DNA of 64,000 nucleotides from Sphingomonas sp. TDK1 (GCF_001650735.1 NZ_LXVY01000045.1:62001-126000), one strand, 5' to 3'; shown: positions 36,783 through 45,908, numbered from the stretch's first letter. Made by a program: numbers and translations. The notes: generated by a model from the letters alone, not told the origin.

Positions 36783-39068
36783 TTAGCCCTTCGGCCCGCG
36801 GCCTTCCAGCATGCCGGGCGCGATGAAGCCGATCGGCTGGATGGCCGAGGCCTGCTGCTTCAGCTTGCCCTGCATCGCCGCATAGTCGCTCTCCATCTCC
36901 GGCGTGACGGTCGCACGCGAGTCCGTCAGCGCTTCCTCGAAATGCGCCATCGTCACTTCGCGCGTCTCCAGCGACTGGCGGAGCGCGACCAGGCCGGCGC
37001 GGCGAACAACGTCTTCCAGATCGGCGCCGGTATAGCGCTGGGTCTGCTCGGCGATCGAACCCAGGTCGACATCGGCCGCGAGCGGCATCTTGTCGGTCTG
37101 GATGCGCAGGATGCGCTCGCGCCCGGCCTTGTCGGGCACGCCGACATAGACCAGCTCGTCGAACCGGCCCGGGCGAAGCAGGGCAGGGTCGATCAGGTTC
37201 GGCCGGTTGGTCGCGCCGATCACCACCACCGACTGGAGCTCCTCCAGCCCGTCCATCTCCGCAAGGATGGTGTTGACCACACGCTCGGTCACCTGCGGCT
37301 CACCCATCGCACCGCCGCGGGCGGGGACCAGCGAGTCGAGCTCGTCGATGAAGATCACGCAGGGCGCGACCTGGCGGGCACGGGCGAACAGCCGGGCGAT
37401 CTGCTGTTCGCTCTCGCCATACCATTTGGAGAGCAGGTCGCTCGACTTGGTGGCGATGAAGTTCGCCTCCGCCTCGCGCGCCACGGCCTTGGCGAGCAGC
37501 GTCTTGCCGGTGCCCGGGGGCCCATAGAGCAGGAAGCCCTTGGCGGGCCGGATGCCGAGGCGCCGGAACGCATCCGGATCCTTGAGCGGCAGCTCGACGC
37601 CTTCCTTCAACCGCATCTGCGCATCGTCGAGCCCACCGACATCTTCCCAGCGAACCGTCGGCGCCTGCACCATCACTTCGCGCATCGCCGAGGGCTGGAC
37701 GCGTTTGAGCGCCTCCAGGAAATCGTCGCGGGTGACCGACAGCGTGTCGAGCACGTCCGCGGGAATCGTGCCTTCCTCGAGGTTGAGGCGCGGCATGATC
37801 CGCCGCACCGCCTCGATCGCGGCCTCGCGGGTCAGCGCCGCAAGGTCTGCGCCGACAAAGCCATAGGTGGTGCGCGCAAGCTCGGCGAGATCGACGTCCT
37901 CGCTCAGCGGCATGCCGCGCGTGTGAATGCCCAGGATCTCGCGGCGCCCGCGATCGTCCGGCACGCCGACGACGATCTCGCGATCGAACCGGCCCGGACG
38001 GCGCAGCGCCTCGTCGATCGCCTCGGGGCGATTTGTCGCGGCGATCACGACGATGTTGGCGCGCGCCTCCAGCCCGTCCATCAACGTCAGCAGCTGGGCG
38101 ACGAGACGCTTTTCGGCCTCGCCGGTCACTTGGCCGCGCTTCGGGGCGATCGAGTCGATCTCGTCGATGAACACGATAGACGGCGCGTTCTTCGCCGCTT
38201 CCTCGAACACCTGCCGCAGCCGCTGCTCGGATTCGCCATAGGCCGAGCCCATGATCTCCGGCCCGTTGATCAGGTGGAAGCTGGCGTCGCTTTCGTTGGC
38301 GACCGCGCGGGCGAGTCGCGTCTTGCCGGTGCCGGGGGGCCCGTGCAGAATCACGCCCTTGGGCGGATCAACGCCCAGGCGCTGGAACAGCTCAGGGTAG
38401 CGCAGCGGCAATTCGACCATCTCGCGCAGCTGGTCGATCGTGCCGGCCATGCCGCCGATATCGTCATAGGTCACATCGGCGCGGCGGCTTTCCTTGGCCT
38501 CCTCATACTCGGCGCGCAGTTCGACCTCGGTATTTTCGTCGATATGCACCACGCCGCGCGGGACGGTGGAGAGCACCGTCAGCCGGATCTCCTGCAGCGC
38601 ATAGGCCGGGGCGCGGACAAACTGCTGAACATTGGGCGGTACATCCGCGCGCTGGTGACCGACGGTCGCGATCGTGTCGCCGGACGTGAGGGGACGCGTG
38701 AAGAAGGTACGCTTCAGCGCCTCGCCGGTGCCGCGCAGGCGCAGATTGGCTTGGGCGGGACCAAACACGACTCGAGTCGCGGGCTTCGAATCGGCACGGC
38801 GCACCTCGACGAAGTCGCCCGAGCCGACACCGGCATTGGCACGCTGCAGGCCATCGATACGGAGCAGCTCCAGGCCTTCGTCTTCGGAATAGGGGAGAAC
38901 GGCGCGCGCAGGGGTGCTGCGCTTGCCGACGATCTCGATCACATCACCCTCGGTGATGCCGAGCGCGGCCATCAGGCTGCGCGGGATATGGGCCAGTCCG
39001 CGGCCGCTGTCTTCCGGGCGCGCATTGGCGACCTGGAGCCTGCGGGTGCGGGATTCGTCATCGGCCAT
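36783..39068 (-). CDS. CDC48/p97 family AAA ATPase
   Basis: 761 residues with the full p97 layout: N-domain (about 5-185: double-psi barrel plus beta clam), D1 with Walker A GPPGTGKT (243-250) and Walker B IVFIDEID (298-305), D2 with Walker A GPPGTGKT (516-523) and Walker B VIFIDELD (571-578). Such proteins unfold or extract substrates; archaeal members feed the proteasome. In alphaproteobacteria they are common but of unknown function, since no ubiquitin or Cdc48 cofactors exist. AAGGAAC precedes the ATG and lies partly in a small hairpin (39079-39096). Confidence 0.93.
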   Translation of the reverse strand: MADDESRTRRLQVANARPEDSGRGLAHIPRSLMAALGITEGDVIEIVGKRSTPARAVLPYSEDEGLELLRIDGLQRANAGVGSGDFVEVRRADSKPATRVVFGPAQANLRLRGTGEALKRTFFTRPLTSGDTIATVGHQRADVPPNVQQFVRAPAYALQEIRLTVLSTVPRGVVHIDENTEVELRAEYEEAKESRRADVTYDDIGGMAGTIDQLREMVELPLRYPELFQRLGVDPPKGVILHGPPGTGKTRLARAVANESDASFHLINGPEIMGSAYGESEQRLRQVFEEAAKNAPSIVFIDEIDSIAPKRGQVTGEAEKRLVAQLLTLMDGLEARANIVVIAATNRPEAIDEALRRPGRFDREIVVGVPDDRGRREILGIHTRGMPLSEDVDLAELARTTYGFVGADLAALTREAAIEAVRRIMPRLNLEEGTIPADVLDTLSVTRDDFLEALKRVQPSAMREVMVQAPTVRWEDVGGLDDAQMRLKEGVELPLKDPDAFRRLGIRPAKGFLLYGPPGTGKTLLAKAVAREAEANFIATKSSDLLSKWYGESEQQIARLFARARQVAPCVIFIDELDSLVPARGGAMGEPQVTERVVNTILAEMDGLEELQSVVVIGATNRPNLIDPALLRPGRFDELVYVGVPDKAGRERILRIQTDKMPLAADVDLGSIAEQTQRYTGADLEDVVRRAGLVALRQSLETREVTMAHFEEALTDSRATVTPEMESDYAAMQGKLKQQASAIQPIGFIAPGMLEGRGPKG

Positions 39069-39114
39069 TCTGGGTTCCTTCGTGGCTAGGCACGAAAGCT
39101 AGGAACGGCGAAGG

Positions 39115-39150
39115 CAAAAAAAAGGGCCGCCTCAAAAAGGGCGGCCTTGG
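39115..39150 (-). terminator. Terminator upstream of CDC48
   Basis: On the minus strand AAGGCCGCC (39148-39140) pairs with GGCGGCCCT (39131-39123), followed by eight T residues. It lies 47 bp before the CDC48 start with no protein gene ahead of it on this strand, so it ends a short RNA or attenuates CDC48. Confidence 0.8.
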
Positions 39151-39216
39151 AAAGTTTTAGGAGAGGATGCCTGAAAGGCCTGCTCTATGTGCAGCGCGGT
39201 ACGGTTTTGTGCAAGT
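39115..39216 (-). ncRNA. Candidate sRNA or attenuated leader of CDC48
   Basis: A unit of about 100 bases bounded by a minus-strand sigma-70 promoter (39223-39251) and the terminator at 39115-39150. It contains no AUG. A single-stranded CCTCTCCT, complementary to purine-rich ribosome sites, and a small GCCT-TTC-AGGC hairpin lie before the terminator. An upstream GGCCTT (39175-39180) could pair with AAGGCC of the terminator's 5' arm, which would allow antitermination into CDC48. sRNA and leader are both open. Confidence 0.45.
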
Positions 39217-39222
39217 GCGAAA

Positions 39223-39251
39223 ATTACACCGCGTAGATGCATGGGTTGCAA
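39223..39251 (-). promoter_or_regulatory. Minus-strand sigma-70 promoter ahead of CDC48
   Basis: -35 TTGCAA (39246-39251), exact 17-bp spacer, -10 TGTAAT (39223-39228). A palindrome CAATCGCGATTG (39249-39260) overlaps the -35 and may be an operator, possibly for the divergent LysR gene. Confidence 0.55.
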
Positions 39252-39359
39252 TCGCGATTGTCCGGAGCGATATTCCTCGCCACCGGGAATGGGTTGTTTG
39301 AGGGTTGATTGCCCTTGGGAACCTCTTGCTGCACCGCACCAAAGAAGAGAGTCGGATCG

Positions 39360-40265
39360 ATGCGACGCCTTCCGCCGCTCACCGCGATAGAAGCCTTTGT
39401 CCAGGTCGCCCGCCTGGGCTCGATCAAGGCCGCCGCCGAGGAACTGGCGCTGTCCTCGCCCGCGCTCAGCCGGCGCGTGCAGGCGCTCGAGCGCTTTATC
39501 GGCAAGCCGCTTTTCGAGCGGCGGCACCAGTCGCTGCGGCTTAACGACGATGGCGATCGGCTGCTCAGCCTGATCGCGCCGGCGCTAGACACGATGACCG
39601 ACGCTATCGAGACCATGACCAGCGGCAGCGAACTGCTGCGGCTGCGCCTGGGCGTGCTACCGCTCTATGCGACGCAGCAACTGTTGCCGCGCTTGCCGGA
39701 ACTGAAGCAGCGCCACCCCGAACTGCATCTCGACGTCGATACGGGCAGCCACGGCATGGCCCGACTGGGCGACGGCCTCGACGCGGCGATCGTCATCGCC
39801 CGCGACATCGACCCCGGCTATTATTCGCGGCGGCTGGACCGCAACCGCGTGCACGTCATCGGCGCGCGGACACTGGTGGAGGGGCCCAATCCGGTGCGCG
39901 ATCCCACCGACCTTTCGCGCCTTACCGCGCTGGTCCACCGCGAAATGCCCGAGACCTTTACCGCCTGGCGGATGGCAGCCGGTTATCCCGATCTGGAACC
40001 GGCGGCGATCGACCTGTTCGATTCGGGCAATCTGATGCTCGAAGCGGCGGCCCAGGGGCTTGGGGTCGCCTTCATGCTCGAATCGCACTACCAGTCCGCT
40101 CGTGACGAGCGGCTGGTGCAGCTGTTCGACCTGACGGTGGAAAGCCATTACAGCTACTGGTTCGTCTGTCGTCCCCGCGCGCTCACGCTTCGGCCGGTAC
40201 AGATTTTCCACGACTGGCTGATCTCGGCGATGGGGGCGGATCTTCTGGATATGCCGCAAGGCTGA
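39360..40265 (+). CDS. LysR family transcriptional regulator
   Basis: 301 residues from ATG 39360 (MRRLPPLTAIEAFVQVARLG); an in-frame codon at 39309 adds 17 atypical residues. N-terminal winged HTH (about 5-65: SIKAAAEELALSSPALSRRV, QALERFIGKPLFERRHQ) and a periplasmic-binding-type ligand domain. The closest type is the GcvA-like subgroup (the linker and DGLDAAIVIARDIDPGYYS). Target unknown; the next gene on the strand is crtZ, 59 bp away. Confidence 0.9.
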   Translation: MRRLPPLTAIEAFVQVARLGSIKAAAEELALSSPALSRRVQALERFIGKPLFERRHQSLRLNDDGDRLLSLIAPALDTMTDAIETMTSGSELLRLRLGVLPLYATQQLLPRLPELKQRHPELHLDVDTGSHGMARLGDGLDAAIVIARDIDPGYYSRRLDRNRVHVIGARTLVEGPNPVRDPTDLSRLTALVHREMPETFTAWRMAAGYPDLEPAAIDLFDSGNLMLEAAAQGLGVAFMLESHYQSARDERLVQLFDLTVESHYSYWFVCRPRALTLRPVQIFHDWLISAMGADLLDMPQG

Positions 40266-40324
40266 CCCTGCCTCTTTGGGCAAAGTCAATGGAATGCCGC
40301 GGCAGGATCGCCTACATGGGGCCC

Positions 40325-40825
40325 ATGTCGACGCTCAACGCCGTCCTGATCTTCTTCGCTACCGTGCTGGGCATGGAGTTGTTCGCCTATGCGGCACATC
40401 GCTGGATCATGCATGGGCCCGGCTGGTTCCTGCACGAAAGCCACCATCGCCCGCGCACCGGCAATTGGGAGCTGAACGATCTGTATGCCGCGATCTTCGC
40501 GGTGCCGTCCTTCGTGCTCCTCCTGGGCGGCGTCCAGCTCGGCTGGTGGCCAGGCTATACCTGGATCGGCGCGGGCATCGCTGCCTATGGTGCGATCTAT
40601 TTCGGCTTCCACGACCTTATCGTGCACAAGCGGATCCGGCACCGGTACATTCCGCGGTCCAGCTATATGAAGCGGATCGTTCAGGCGCACCGCCTGCATC
40701 ACGCGGTGAACACGCGCGAAGGCACGGTGAGCTTCGGTTTCCTGTACGCGCCCAAACCAGAGGACCTGAAGGCCCAGCTGCGCAAGAGCGGCGCGATCGT
40801 CCAGCGGGTGACCATCCCGGATTGA
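40325..40825 (+). CDS. crtZ: Beta-carotene hydroxylase CrtZ / sterol desaturase family
   Basis: 166 residues, membrane di-iron hydroxylase with the His clusters HRWIMHG, HESHHRPR, the FHDLIVHKRIRHRY stretch and HRLHHAVNTREG. It fits CrtZ, which adds 3-hydroxyls to beta-carotene to give zeaxanthin, the precursor of nostoxanthin and similar yellow pigments of sphingomonads. ATG at 40325 has GGGG five bases upstream; ATG 40289 would add 12 residues. No other crt gene is in the window. Confidence 0.88.
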   Translation: MSTLNAVLIFFATVLGMELFAYAAHRWIMHGPGWFLHESHHRPRTGNWELNDLYAAIFAVPSFVLLLGGVQLGWWPGYTWIGAGIAAYGAIYFGFHDLIVHKRIRHRYIPRSSYMKRIVQAHRLHHAVNTREGTVSFGFLYAPKPEDLKAQLRKSGAIVQRVTIPD

Positions 40826-40875
40826 GCCTTTCTCCGGATTGACGGAGGGCCGCCCCGAACCCACATTTCGGGCCT

Positions 40876-41289
40876 ATGGAACAGCTGAATCTCCCCGAAT
40901 CCGAATGGCGGAAGCGCCTCACCCCCGAGCAGTTCCACGTGCTGCGCGAAGCGGGCACCGAACGTGCCTTCTCGGGCCGTTACAATGACAACAAGGCCGA
41001 CGGCATCTATCGCTGTGCCGCCTGCCAGCTCGAATTGTTCGACAGCGTCGACAAATATGACTCCGGATCGGGCTGGCCGAGCTTCACCCAGCCGGTCGCT
41101 CCGGATCATGTTTCCGAACATGCCGATACCAGCCACGGCATGCGCCGGATCGAGGCGCGGTGTGCGCGGTGCGACGGACATCTAGGCCATGTTTTCCCCG
41201 ACGGGCCGCCGCCGACGGGTCTGCGCTACTGCATGAATTCGGTCAGTCTCGAGTTCCGACCGCGCGCTGCGGGCGCATCGGCCGCCTGA
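40876..41289 (+). CDS. msrB: Peptide-methionine (R)-S-oxide reductase MsrB
   Basis: 137 residues. Zn-binding pairs YRCAACQ and CARCDGHLGHVF, catalytic Cys in LRYCMNSVSLEF, and GSGWPSF. It reduces methionine-R-sulfoxide in proteins. No signal peptide, so cytosolic. Free-standing, without msrA. Confidence 0.96.
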   Translation: MEQLNLPESEWRKRLTPEQFHVLREAGTERAFSGRYNDNKADGIYRCAACQLELFDSVDKYDSGSGWPSFTQPVAPDHVSEHADTSHGMRRIEARCARCDGHLGHVFPDGPPPTGLRYCMNSVSLEFRPRAAGASAA

Positions 41290-41333
41290 TCCTTGTGGGA
41301 AGCCCCGCGAGCCTGTAATCGACCACGCCGTAC

Positions 41334-43481
41334 ATGGCCGTGAAATCGAAAACCGCAGCTGCGCCCTGGTGGCGCCGGGGCTCCTTCTGGAAGAAGTTCT
41401 TCGTCTGGTCGCTGATAAGCGGCGTGACGTTGGCGCTGATCGCCTTCGTCTCGCTCGCGATCGCGGTCTATTCGGCGCGGTCGACGCTGCCGAGCTTCGA
41501 CCAGATGAAGTCGTCGCCCAACGGCCAGATGATCCGCGTCCATGCGGTGGACGGCACGGTGCTGGTCTCTCTCGGGCCGAGCTATGGCGAGTGGATCAAG
41601 TACGACCAGATCCCGCAGGTGATGAAGGACGCGATCATCGCGACCGAGGATCGCCGCTTTGAATCGCACTGGGGTGTCGACCCCATCGGCGTGCTCCGCA
41701 TCCTGTGGGTCGCCAAGCGACTGCATGACGAGGGCCGCCGCCTGCAGGGCGGATCGACCATCACCCAGCAGGTGGCGCGCACGATCTTTCTCTCGAACAA
41801 ATACAGCGTCGGCCGCAAGATTCGCGAGGCGATCCTGGCGCTGGCGCTGGAGCGCAAATTCTCCAAGCAGGAGATTCTCGAGCTTTACCTGAACAAGGTC
41901 TATTTCGGCGGCGGCGCCTATGGCATCGACGCGGCGAGCCGCAAGTTCTTCGGCCATTCGGCGACCAATCTCACGCTGGGCGAATCCGCGATCGTCGCGG
42001 GGCTGGTGAAGGCGCCGTCGCACTACTCGCCCACCGCCGATGCCGAAGCCGCGGTCGATCGTGCGACGGTGGTGCTGAAGGTGATGGCGGAAGCCGGCAA
42101 GATCAGCGAGGCGCAGGCCAACGCGACCGATCCGCACGCCGTGCAGCTAGCGCCCGAGCCGAAACAGAACAGCGTCCGCTATTTCACCGACTGGGCGTTG
42201 CCGCAGCTGGAAACCCTGATCGACGAGACCGAGGCGCCGCTCGACGTGTGGACGACGCTCGACCTCAACATGCAGCGCAGCGCCGACCAGGCGATCCGCG
42301 CCAATGCCCCGGATGGCGCGCAAGGTGCGCTGGTTTCGATCGATCGTGACGGCGCAGTGCGGGCGATGGTGGGCGGCAAGGACTATGTGTCGTCGATCTA
42401 CAATCGTGCGACCCAGGCGCAGCGCCAGCCAGGTTCGTCGTTCAAGCTGTTCGTGTATCTCGCCGCGCTGGAAGCCGGACATAAGCCCGACGATATCGTG
42501 GTCGACGAGCCGGTGACGATCGACGGCTGGAGCCCGCGCAACGATTCGCGCCGCAACAGCGGACCGATCACGATCCGCACCGCTTTCGCCTATTCGGTCA
42601 ACACGATCGCGGCGAAGCTCGGCCAGGAGGTGGGCTTCACGACGGTGGCGGACATGGCGAAGCGGTTCGGCATCACCACGCCGATCAACACCCAGCCGGC
42701 GATGGTGCTCGGCACCTCCAACGTCCGCCTGATCGACATGACCCGCGCCTTCGCCTCGGTAGGCAACAACGGCGTGGCGGTGACGCCCTATGGCATCACC
42801 CGCGTCACCGCGAACAACCGCGTGATCTACCAGCACGAGGTGGACACCAGCCACGTGCTGGTTGCCAACTATGTCGCGGCGCAGATGATCGATCTCATGC
42901 AGACGGCGGTGGCAACCGGCACCGGTCGCGCCGCGCAGATCGGGCGGCCGGTGGCGGGCAAGACCGGTACCACGACCTCGAACAAGGACGGCTGGTTCAT
43001 CGGCTTCTCCAGCGGTCTCACCACCGGCGTGTGGATGGGCCGCGATGACGCCAAGGTGGTGCCGGGCCTGCAGGGCGGTCGTGCACCCGCACGCGCGTTC
43101 CACGACTTCATGATCCAGGCGGTCGCCAATCGCCCGATCGAGCAATTCGAAACGCAGCTGACCCCGCCGGACAACATGCTGGAGCCCGACGAGGATGCCT
43201 ATGGCGCCCCCGACAACGGGATGATGGTCGACCCCGACGGCAACCCCATCGCACAGCCCCCGCAGGTGCCGGTGGAACCGCAGGACGGCGAAGACATGGA
43301 TGCCGCCCCCGCACAGCCGGGTGGCCGCCCGGCACCGGTCCAGCAACAGGGCGACAAGCTCGATCGCGACTGGATCAATCGGATGACGGGGCGCGCGCCG
43401 GGCCAGCAGCAGCAACCCGGCCGCCCGCCGCAACGACAGCCGGCGCAGCAGGATCGCCAGCGACCCAACGACGAATATTGA
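41334..43481 (+). CDS. PBP1A-type bifunctional penicillin-binding protein
   Basis: 715 residues. A basic N-terminus and one membrane span (about 24-47), GT51 transglycosylase with ATEDRRFESHWGVD (E105) and QGGSTITQQVARTIFL, then transpeptidase with S-x-x-K at 368-371 (PGSSFK), SVN (421-423) and KTGTT (543-547). The tail is Pro/Gln-rich. It polymerises and crosslinks peptidoglycan in the periplasm. The gene stands alone after msrB, 44 bp downstream. Confidence 0.94.
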   Translation: MAVKSKTAAAPWWRRGSFWKKFFVWSLISGVTLALIAFVSLAIAVYSARSTLPSFDQMKSSPNGQMIRVHAVDGTVLVSLGPSYGEWIKYDQIPQVMKDAIIATEDRRFESHWGVDPIGVLRILWVAKRLHDEGRRLQGGSTITQQVARTIFLSNKYSVGRKIREAILALALERKFSKQEILELYLNKVYFGGGAYGIDAASRKFFGHSATNLTLGESAIVAGLVKAPSHYSPTADAEAAVDRATVVLKVMAEAGKISEAQANATDPHAVQLAPEPKQNSVRYFTDWALPQLETLIDETEAPLDVWTTLDLNMQRSADQAIRANAPDGAQGALVSIDRDGAVRAMVGGKDYVSSIYNRATQAQRQPGSSFKLFVYLAALEAGHKPDDIVVDEPVTIDGWSPRNDSRRNSGPITIRTAFAYSVNTIAAKLGQEVGFTTVADMAKRFGITTPINTQPAMVLGTSNVRLIDMTRAFASVGNNGVAVTPYGITRVTANNRVIYQHEVDTSHVLVANYVAAQMIDLMQTAVATGTGRAAQIGRPVAGKTGTTTSNKDGWFIGFSSGLTTGVWMGRDDAKVVPGLQGGRAPARAFHDFMIQAVANRPIEQFETQLTPPDNMLEPDEDAYGAPDNGMMVDPDGNPIAQPPQVPVEPQDGEDMDAAPAQPGGRPAPVQQQGDKLDRDWINRMTGRAPGQQQQPGRPPQRQPAQQDRQRPNDEY

Positions 43482-43490
43482 CGATCGCCT

Positions 43491-43518
43491 GGGAGCCTCC
43501 GCTCCCGTCGTCCGGGAG
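43491..43518. repeat. GGGAGC hairpin cluster after the PBP gene
   Basis: GGGAGC-CTCC-GCTCCC and the overlapping CTCCCG-TCGT-CCGGGAG, between convergent genes. It may act as a terminator for either; the motif resembles the CCTCCC repeats elsewhere. Confidence 0.5.
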
Positions 43519-43538
43519 GGCGGCACGCGGGCGGAAGG

Positions 43539-44210
43539 CTATTCCCGCCCGAACCAGTGCAGGCTGGAACCATGGTTGCGCAGCCAATGCCGGTGCGGTG
43601 TAGGGTCCGCACCGTAGAGCTGCTCTACCAGCGCATGAAAATCGGGGCCGTGATTCATGTGCACCCGGTGTGCCACCTCATGCGCCACCGTTGCCCGACG
43701 CACTTCGCTCGGCGCGAGGATCAGCCGCCAGCTGTAGCGAATTACCCCCGTCGATGCGCAGCTGCCCCAACGGCTGCGCGCGTCGCCAATCGCGACCTTG
43801 GTGACCCGCACGCCGGCCCGCACGGCATAGTGCGCCGTCTCTTCGCTCAGCACCCGCAGCGCCTCCGCACGGAGCCAGCGTTCGACGCGGCGGCCCAAGC
43901 CCTCCGCAGAGCCGCCGCAGAGCAGCTGGTCGCCCTCGCGTCGAACCCCGCGCACGCCGGCGGCGGGCCAGACGATCGTCAGCTCGCTGTCGCCGAACGG
44001 CAGACGTGCGCCGGGCACGAACGGACGTCCGCCCGGCAGGCGGTCGCGCTGGGCAGCGATCCAGCCCTGCTGTTCGCCCACCCATTGCATGGCCTTCGCC
44101 AGCGAGGCGCGCGGCGGGAGTGTCAGGCGCACCTTGCCGTCACGGGGATCGATCGCGAGCCGCATCCGCCGGGCGCGGGGATGGCGGATTACTTCGAGCC
44201 CTTCGATCAA
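43539..44210 (-). CDS. SprT/YgjP-like zinc metalloprotease (DUF45)
   Basis: 223 residues. DUF45 metallopeptidase with TVAHEVAHRVHMNHGPDFH (HExxH and a downstream His), VAIGDARSRWGSCASTGVIR and YSWRLILAP, all typical. Physiological substrate unknown; related YgjP is thought to process small proteins. It overlaps the YcgN-like gene by 4 bp (ATGA). Confidence 0.9.
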   Translation of the reverse strand: MIEGLEVIRHPRARRMRLAIDPRDGKVRLTLPPRASLAKAMQWVGEQQGWIAAQRDRLPGGRPFVPGARLPFGDSELTIVWPAAGVRGVRREGDQLLCGGSAEGLGRRVERWLRAEALRVLSEETAHYAVRAGVRVTKVAIGDARSRWGSCASTGVIRYSWRLILAPSEVRRATVAHEVAHRVHMNHGPDFHALVEQLYGADPTPHRHWLRNHGSSLHWFGRE

Positions 44211-44641
44211 AGGCGACGGTCCGTCATATGATGCTCAAGATCGCCTGCGTCATCCTCGGAGATGGTCCAGCCGCGCGTCGATTCGCCCGCCTTGTGCACC
44301 GCCTCCCGGTCGCCCGACACGAGATAATGCCACGCCGGCAGTTTCTCGCCATTGGCCCGCAGCCGATAGGCGCAGGTGCTGGGCAGCCATTCGATGTCGC
44401 GCACATTGCGCGTCGTCAGCCGCACGCATTCCGGCACATAGGCCCGACGGTGCTTGTAATCCTTGCAGAGCCCCATCCGCCGGTCGAGCAGTTTGCAGGC
44501 GACGTTGGTCGCGAACAGCTCTCCGGTTTCCTCATCCTCCAGCTTGTGCAGGCAGCATTTGCCGCAGCCGTCGCACAGGGCTTCCCACTGCGCGCGATCC
44601 AGGGCCTCCAGCGGCAGATCTTCCCAGAATTTGATGGTCAA
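44207..44641 (-). CDS. YcgN family cysteine-cluster protein (UPF0260)
   Basis: 144 residues. Cys pattern ALCDGCGKCCLHKLEDE, then ACKLLDRRMGLCKDY, PECVRLT and STCAYRL, likely binding an iron-sulfur or zinc site. Function unproven. The start is TTG at 44641 (giving TIKFWEDLPLE after the initiator), which shares bases with the SCO1 stop; another TTG at 44650 is possible. Confidence 0.83.
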   Translation of the reverse strand: MTIKFWEDLPLEALDRAQWEALCDGCGKCCLHKLEDEETGELFATNVACKLLDRRMGLCKDYKHRRAYVPECVRLTTRNVRDIEWLPSTCAYRLRANGEKLPAWHYLVSGDREAVHKAGESTRGWTISEDDAGDLEHHMTDRRL

Positions 44642-45228
44642 TGCACCCAATGCTCAAGCTCGGCGACGATCGCCGGGGGATCCTTCTCCAGCGGCAGGCT
44701 GGTAATCGGCTTGCCGTCCGGGCCCATCAGATAGGCCACTTCGGTATGGCCCATCAGATAGCCCGACGGTGTCGGCTCCTTCATATAGGCGACGGCATAT
44801 GCCTTCGCCACCTGCGCGATCGCTTCCGGCTTGCCGGTGAGACCGATGAGGCGCGGGTAGAAGTTGCCGACATATTGCTTGAGCTGCGCCGGCGTGTCGC
44901 GTTCGGGATCGACGGAGATGAACAGCGGCACGATCTTCTGCGCCGTCCGGGGCGCCTGCTTGTCCAGCGTGCGCAGCGCCGCGCCTATCTTGGTCAGGTC
45001 CGTGGGGCAGATGTCCGGGCAATAGGTGTAGCCGAAATAGACGATGCGATACTTGCCGGCGAAATCGGAATCGGTGACGGCCTTGCCGTCCTGGTCGACA
45101 AGCGAGAAGGGACCGCCGATCCGCGCGCCGGCCAGCGGTGGCGCCTCGCTGCCGCCCGTGCCGCATGCCGACACCGCCAGAAGCGCGACGCAGCTCAACG
45201 CCCGAAACATGCTGTTCATGGTATCCAT
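44638..45228 (-). CDS. SCO1/SenC family copper lipoprotein
   Basis: 196 residues. Lipobox-like LAVSAC near residue 20 suggests membrane anchoring. Thioredoxin fold with YCPDICP (C-x3-C copper ligands) and a distal His in MGHTEVAYL. Sco proteins deliver copper to the CuA site of cytochrome c oxidase or act as thiol-disulfide reductases. It starts the three-gene minus-strand run SCO1 - YcgN - DUF45. Confidence 0.92.
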   Translation of the reverse strand: MDTMNSMFRALSCVALLAVSACGTGGSEAPPLAGARIGGPFSLVDQDGKAVTDSDFAGKYRIVYFGYTYCPDICPTDLTKIGAALRTLDKQAPRTAQKIVPLFISVDPERDTPAQLKQYVGNFYPRLIGLTGKPEAIAQVAKAYAVAYMKEPTPSGYLMGHTEVAYLMGPDGKPITSLPLEKDPPAIVAELEHWVH

Positions 45229-45290
45229 CGTCACTCTTTGCTACGGGAGACGCAGCATCCGTCGCCAGTATCGAAGGTACCGACCCAGCA

Positions 45291-45908
45291 ATGACGTTCC
45301 GTCTCGCCTCCGCCGCCGCCGCGGCCCTGTTTCTCCTGCCGCTTCCGGCGCTCGCCCAAGGCATGGGCCAACCGCGCGAGAGCATCCAGTTCCTCGATGC
45401 GATCCGTAAGCAGGACGGGAACAAGGTCAACGAGTTCCTGCGTGACAAGTCGGCGTCGATGATCAACGTGAAGGATCCGTACGGCACCGGCGAGGCGGCG
45501 CTGCACATCGTCGTGAAGCGCCAGGACCCGACCTATCTCTCGGTGCTGATCAACCAGCCGGGGGTGAATGTGAACATCCAGGATCGCGAGGGCAACACGG
45601 CGCTGATCTTCGCCGCCGGCCTGGGCTGGGGTCCCGGCGTCGACGCACTGCTCGCCAAGAAGGCCAATGTGAACTTGGCGAACAATGGCGGCGTGACCCC
45701 GCTGATCCGCGCCGTGCTGGCCCATGATCCGGAAATCGTGAAGAAGCTGCTCGACGCGGGTGCGGACCCGGACCGTGCCGATTTCGGCGGCGGCCTTTCC
45801 GCGCGGGAATATGCCAAGCGCGAAACCCGCTATCCGACGATCGCGAAGATGCTGGCCGATGCACCCAAGGTCGGCCGCGCGCCCACCGCCGCCGGGCCGA
45901 AGCTCTGA
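45291..45908 (+). CDS. Exported ankyrin-repeat protein
   Basis: 205 residues; signal peptide about 1-23 (ends ALAQ). Four or so ankyrin repeats, including GEAALHIVVKRQDPTYLSVL, GNTALIFAAGLGWGPGVDAL and GVTPLIRAVLAHDPEIVKKL. Bacterial exported ankyrins bind other proteins in the periplasm; the partner is unknown. Divergent from SCO1 with 62 bp between. Confidence 0.9.
   Translation: MTFRLASAAAAALFLLPLPALAQGMGQPRESIQFLDAIRKQDGNKVNEFLRDKSASMINVKDPYGTGEAALHIVVKRQDPTYLSVLINQPGVNVNIQDREGNTALIFAAGLGWGPGVDALLAKKANVNLANNGGVTPLIRAVLAHDPEIVKKLLDAGADPDRADFGGGLSAREYAKRETRYPTIAKMLADAPKVGRAPTAAGPKL

Noticed and set aside
36504..39089. 861-codon plus-strand frame over the CDC48 gene
   Set aside because: Antisense shadow of a strongly conserved AAA protein; repeats in it reflect the duplicated D1 and D2 domains.
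39132..39241. 36-codon minus-strand frame ahead of CDC48
   Set aside because: Its start would lie in the promoter spacer and it reads through the terminator stem; no ribosome site.
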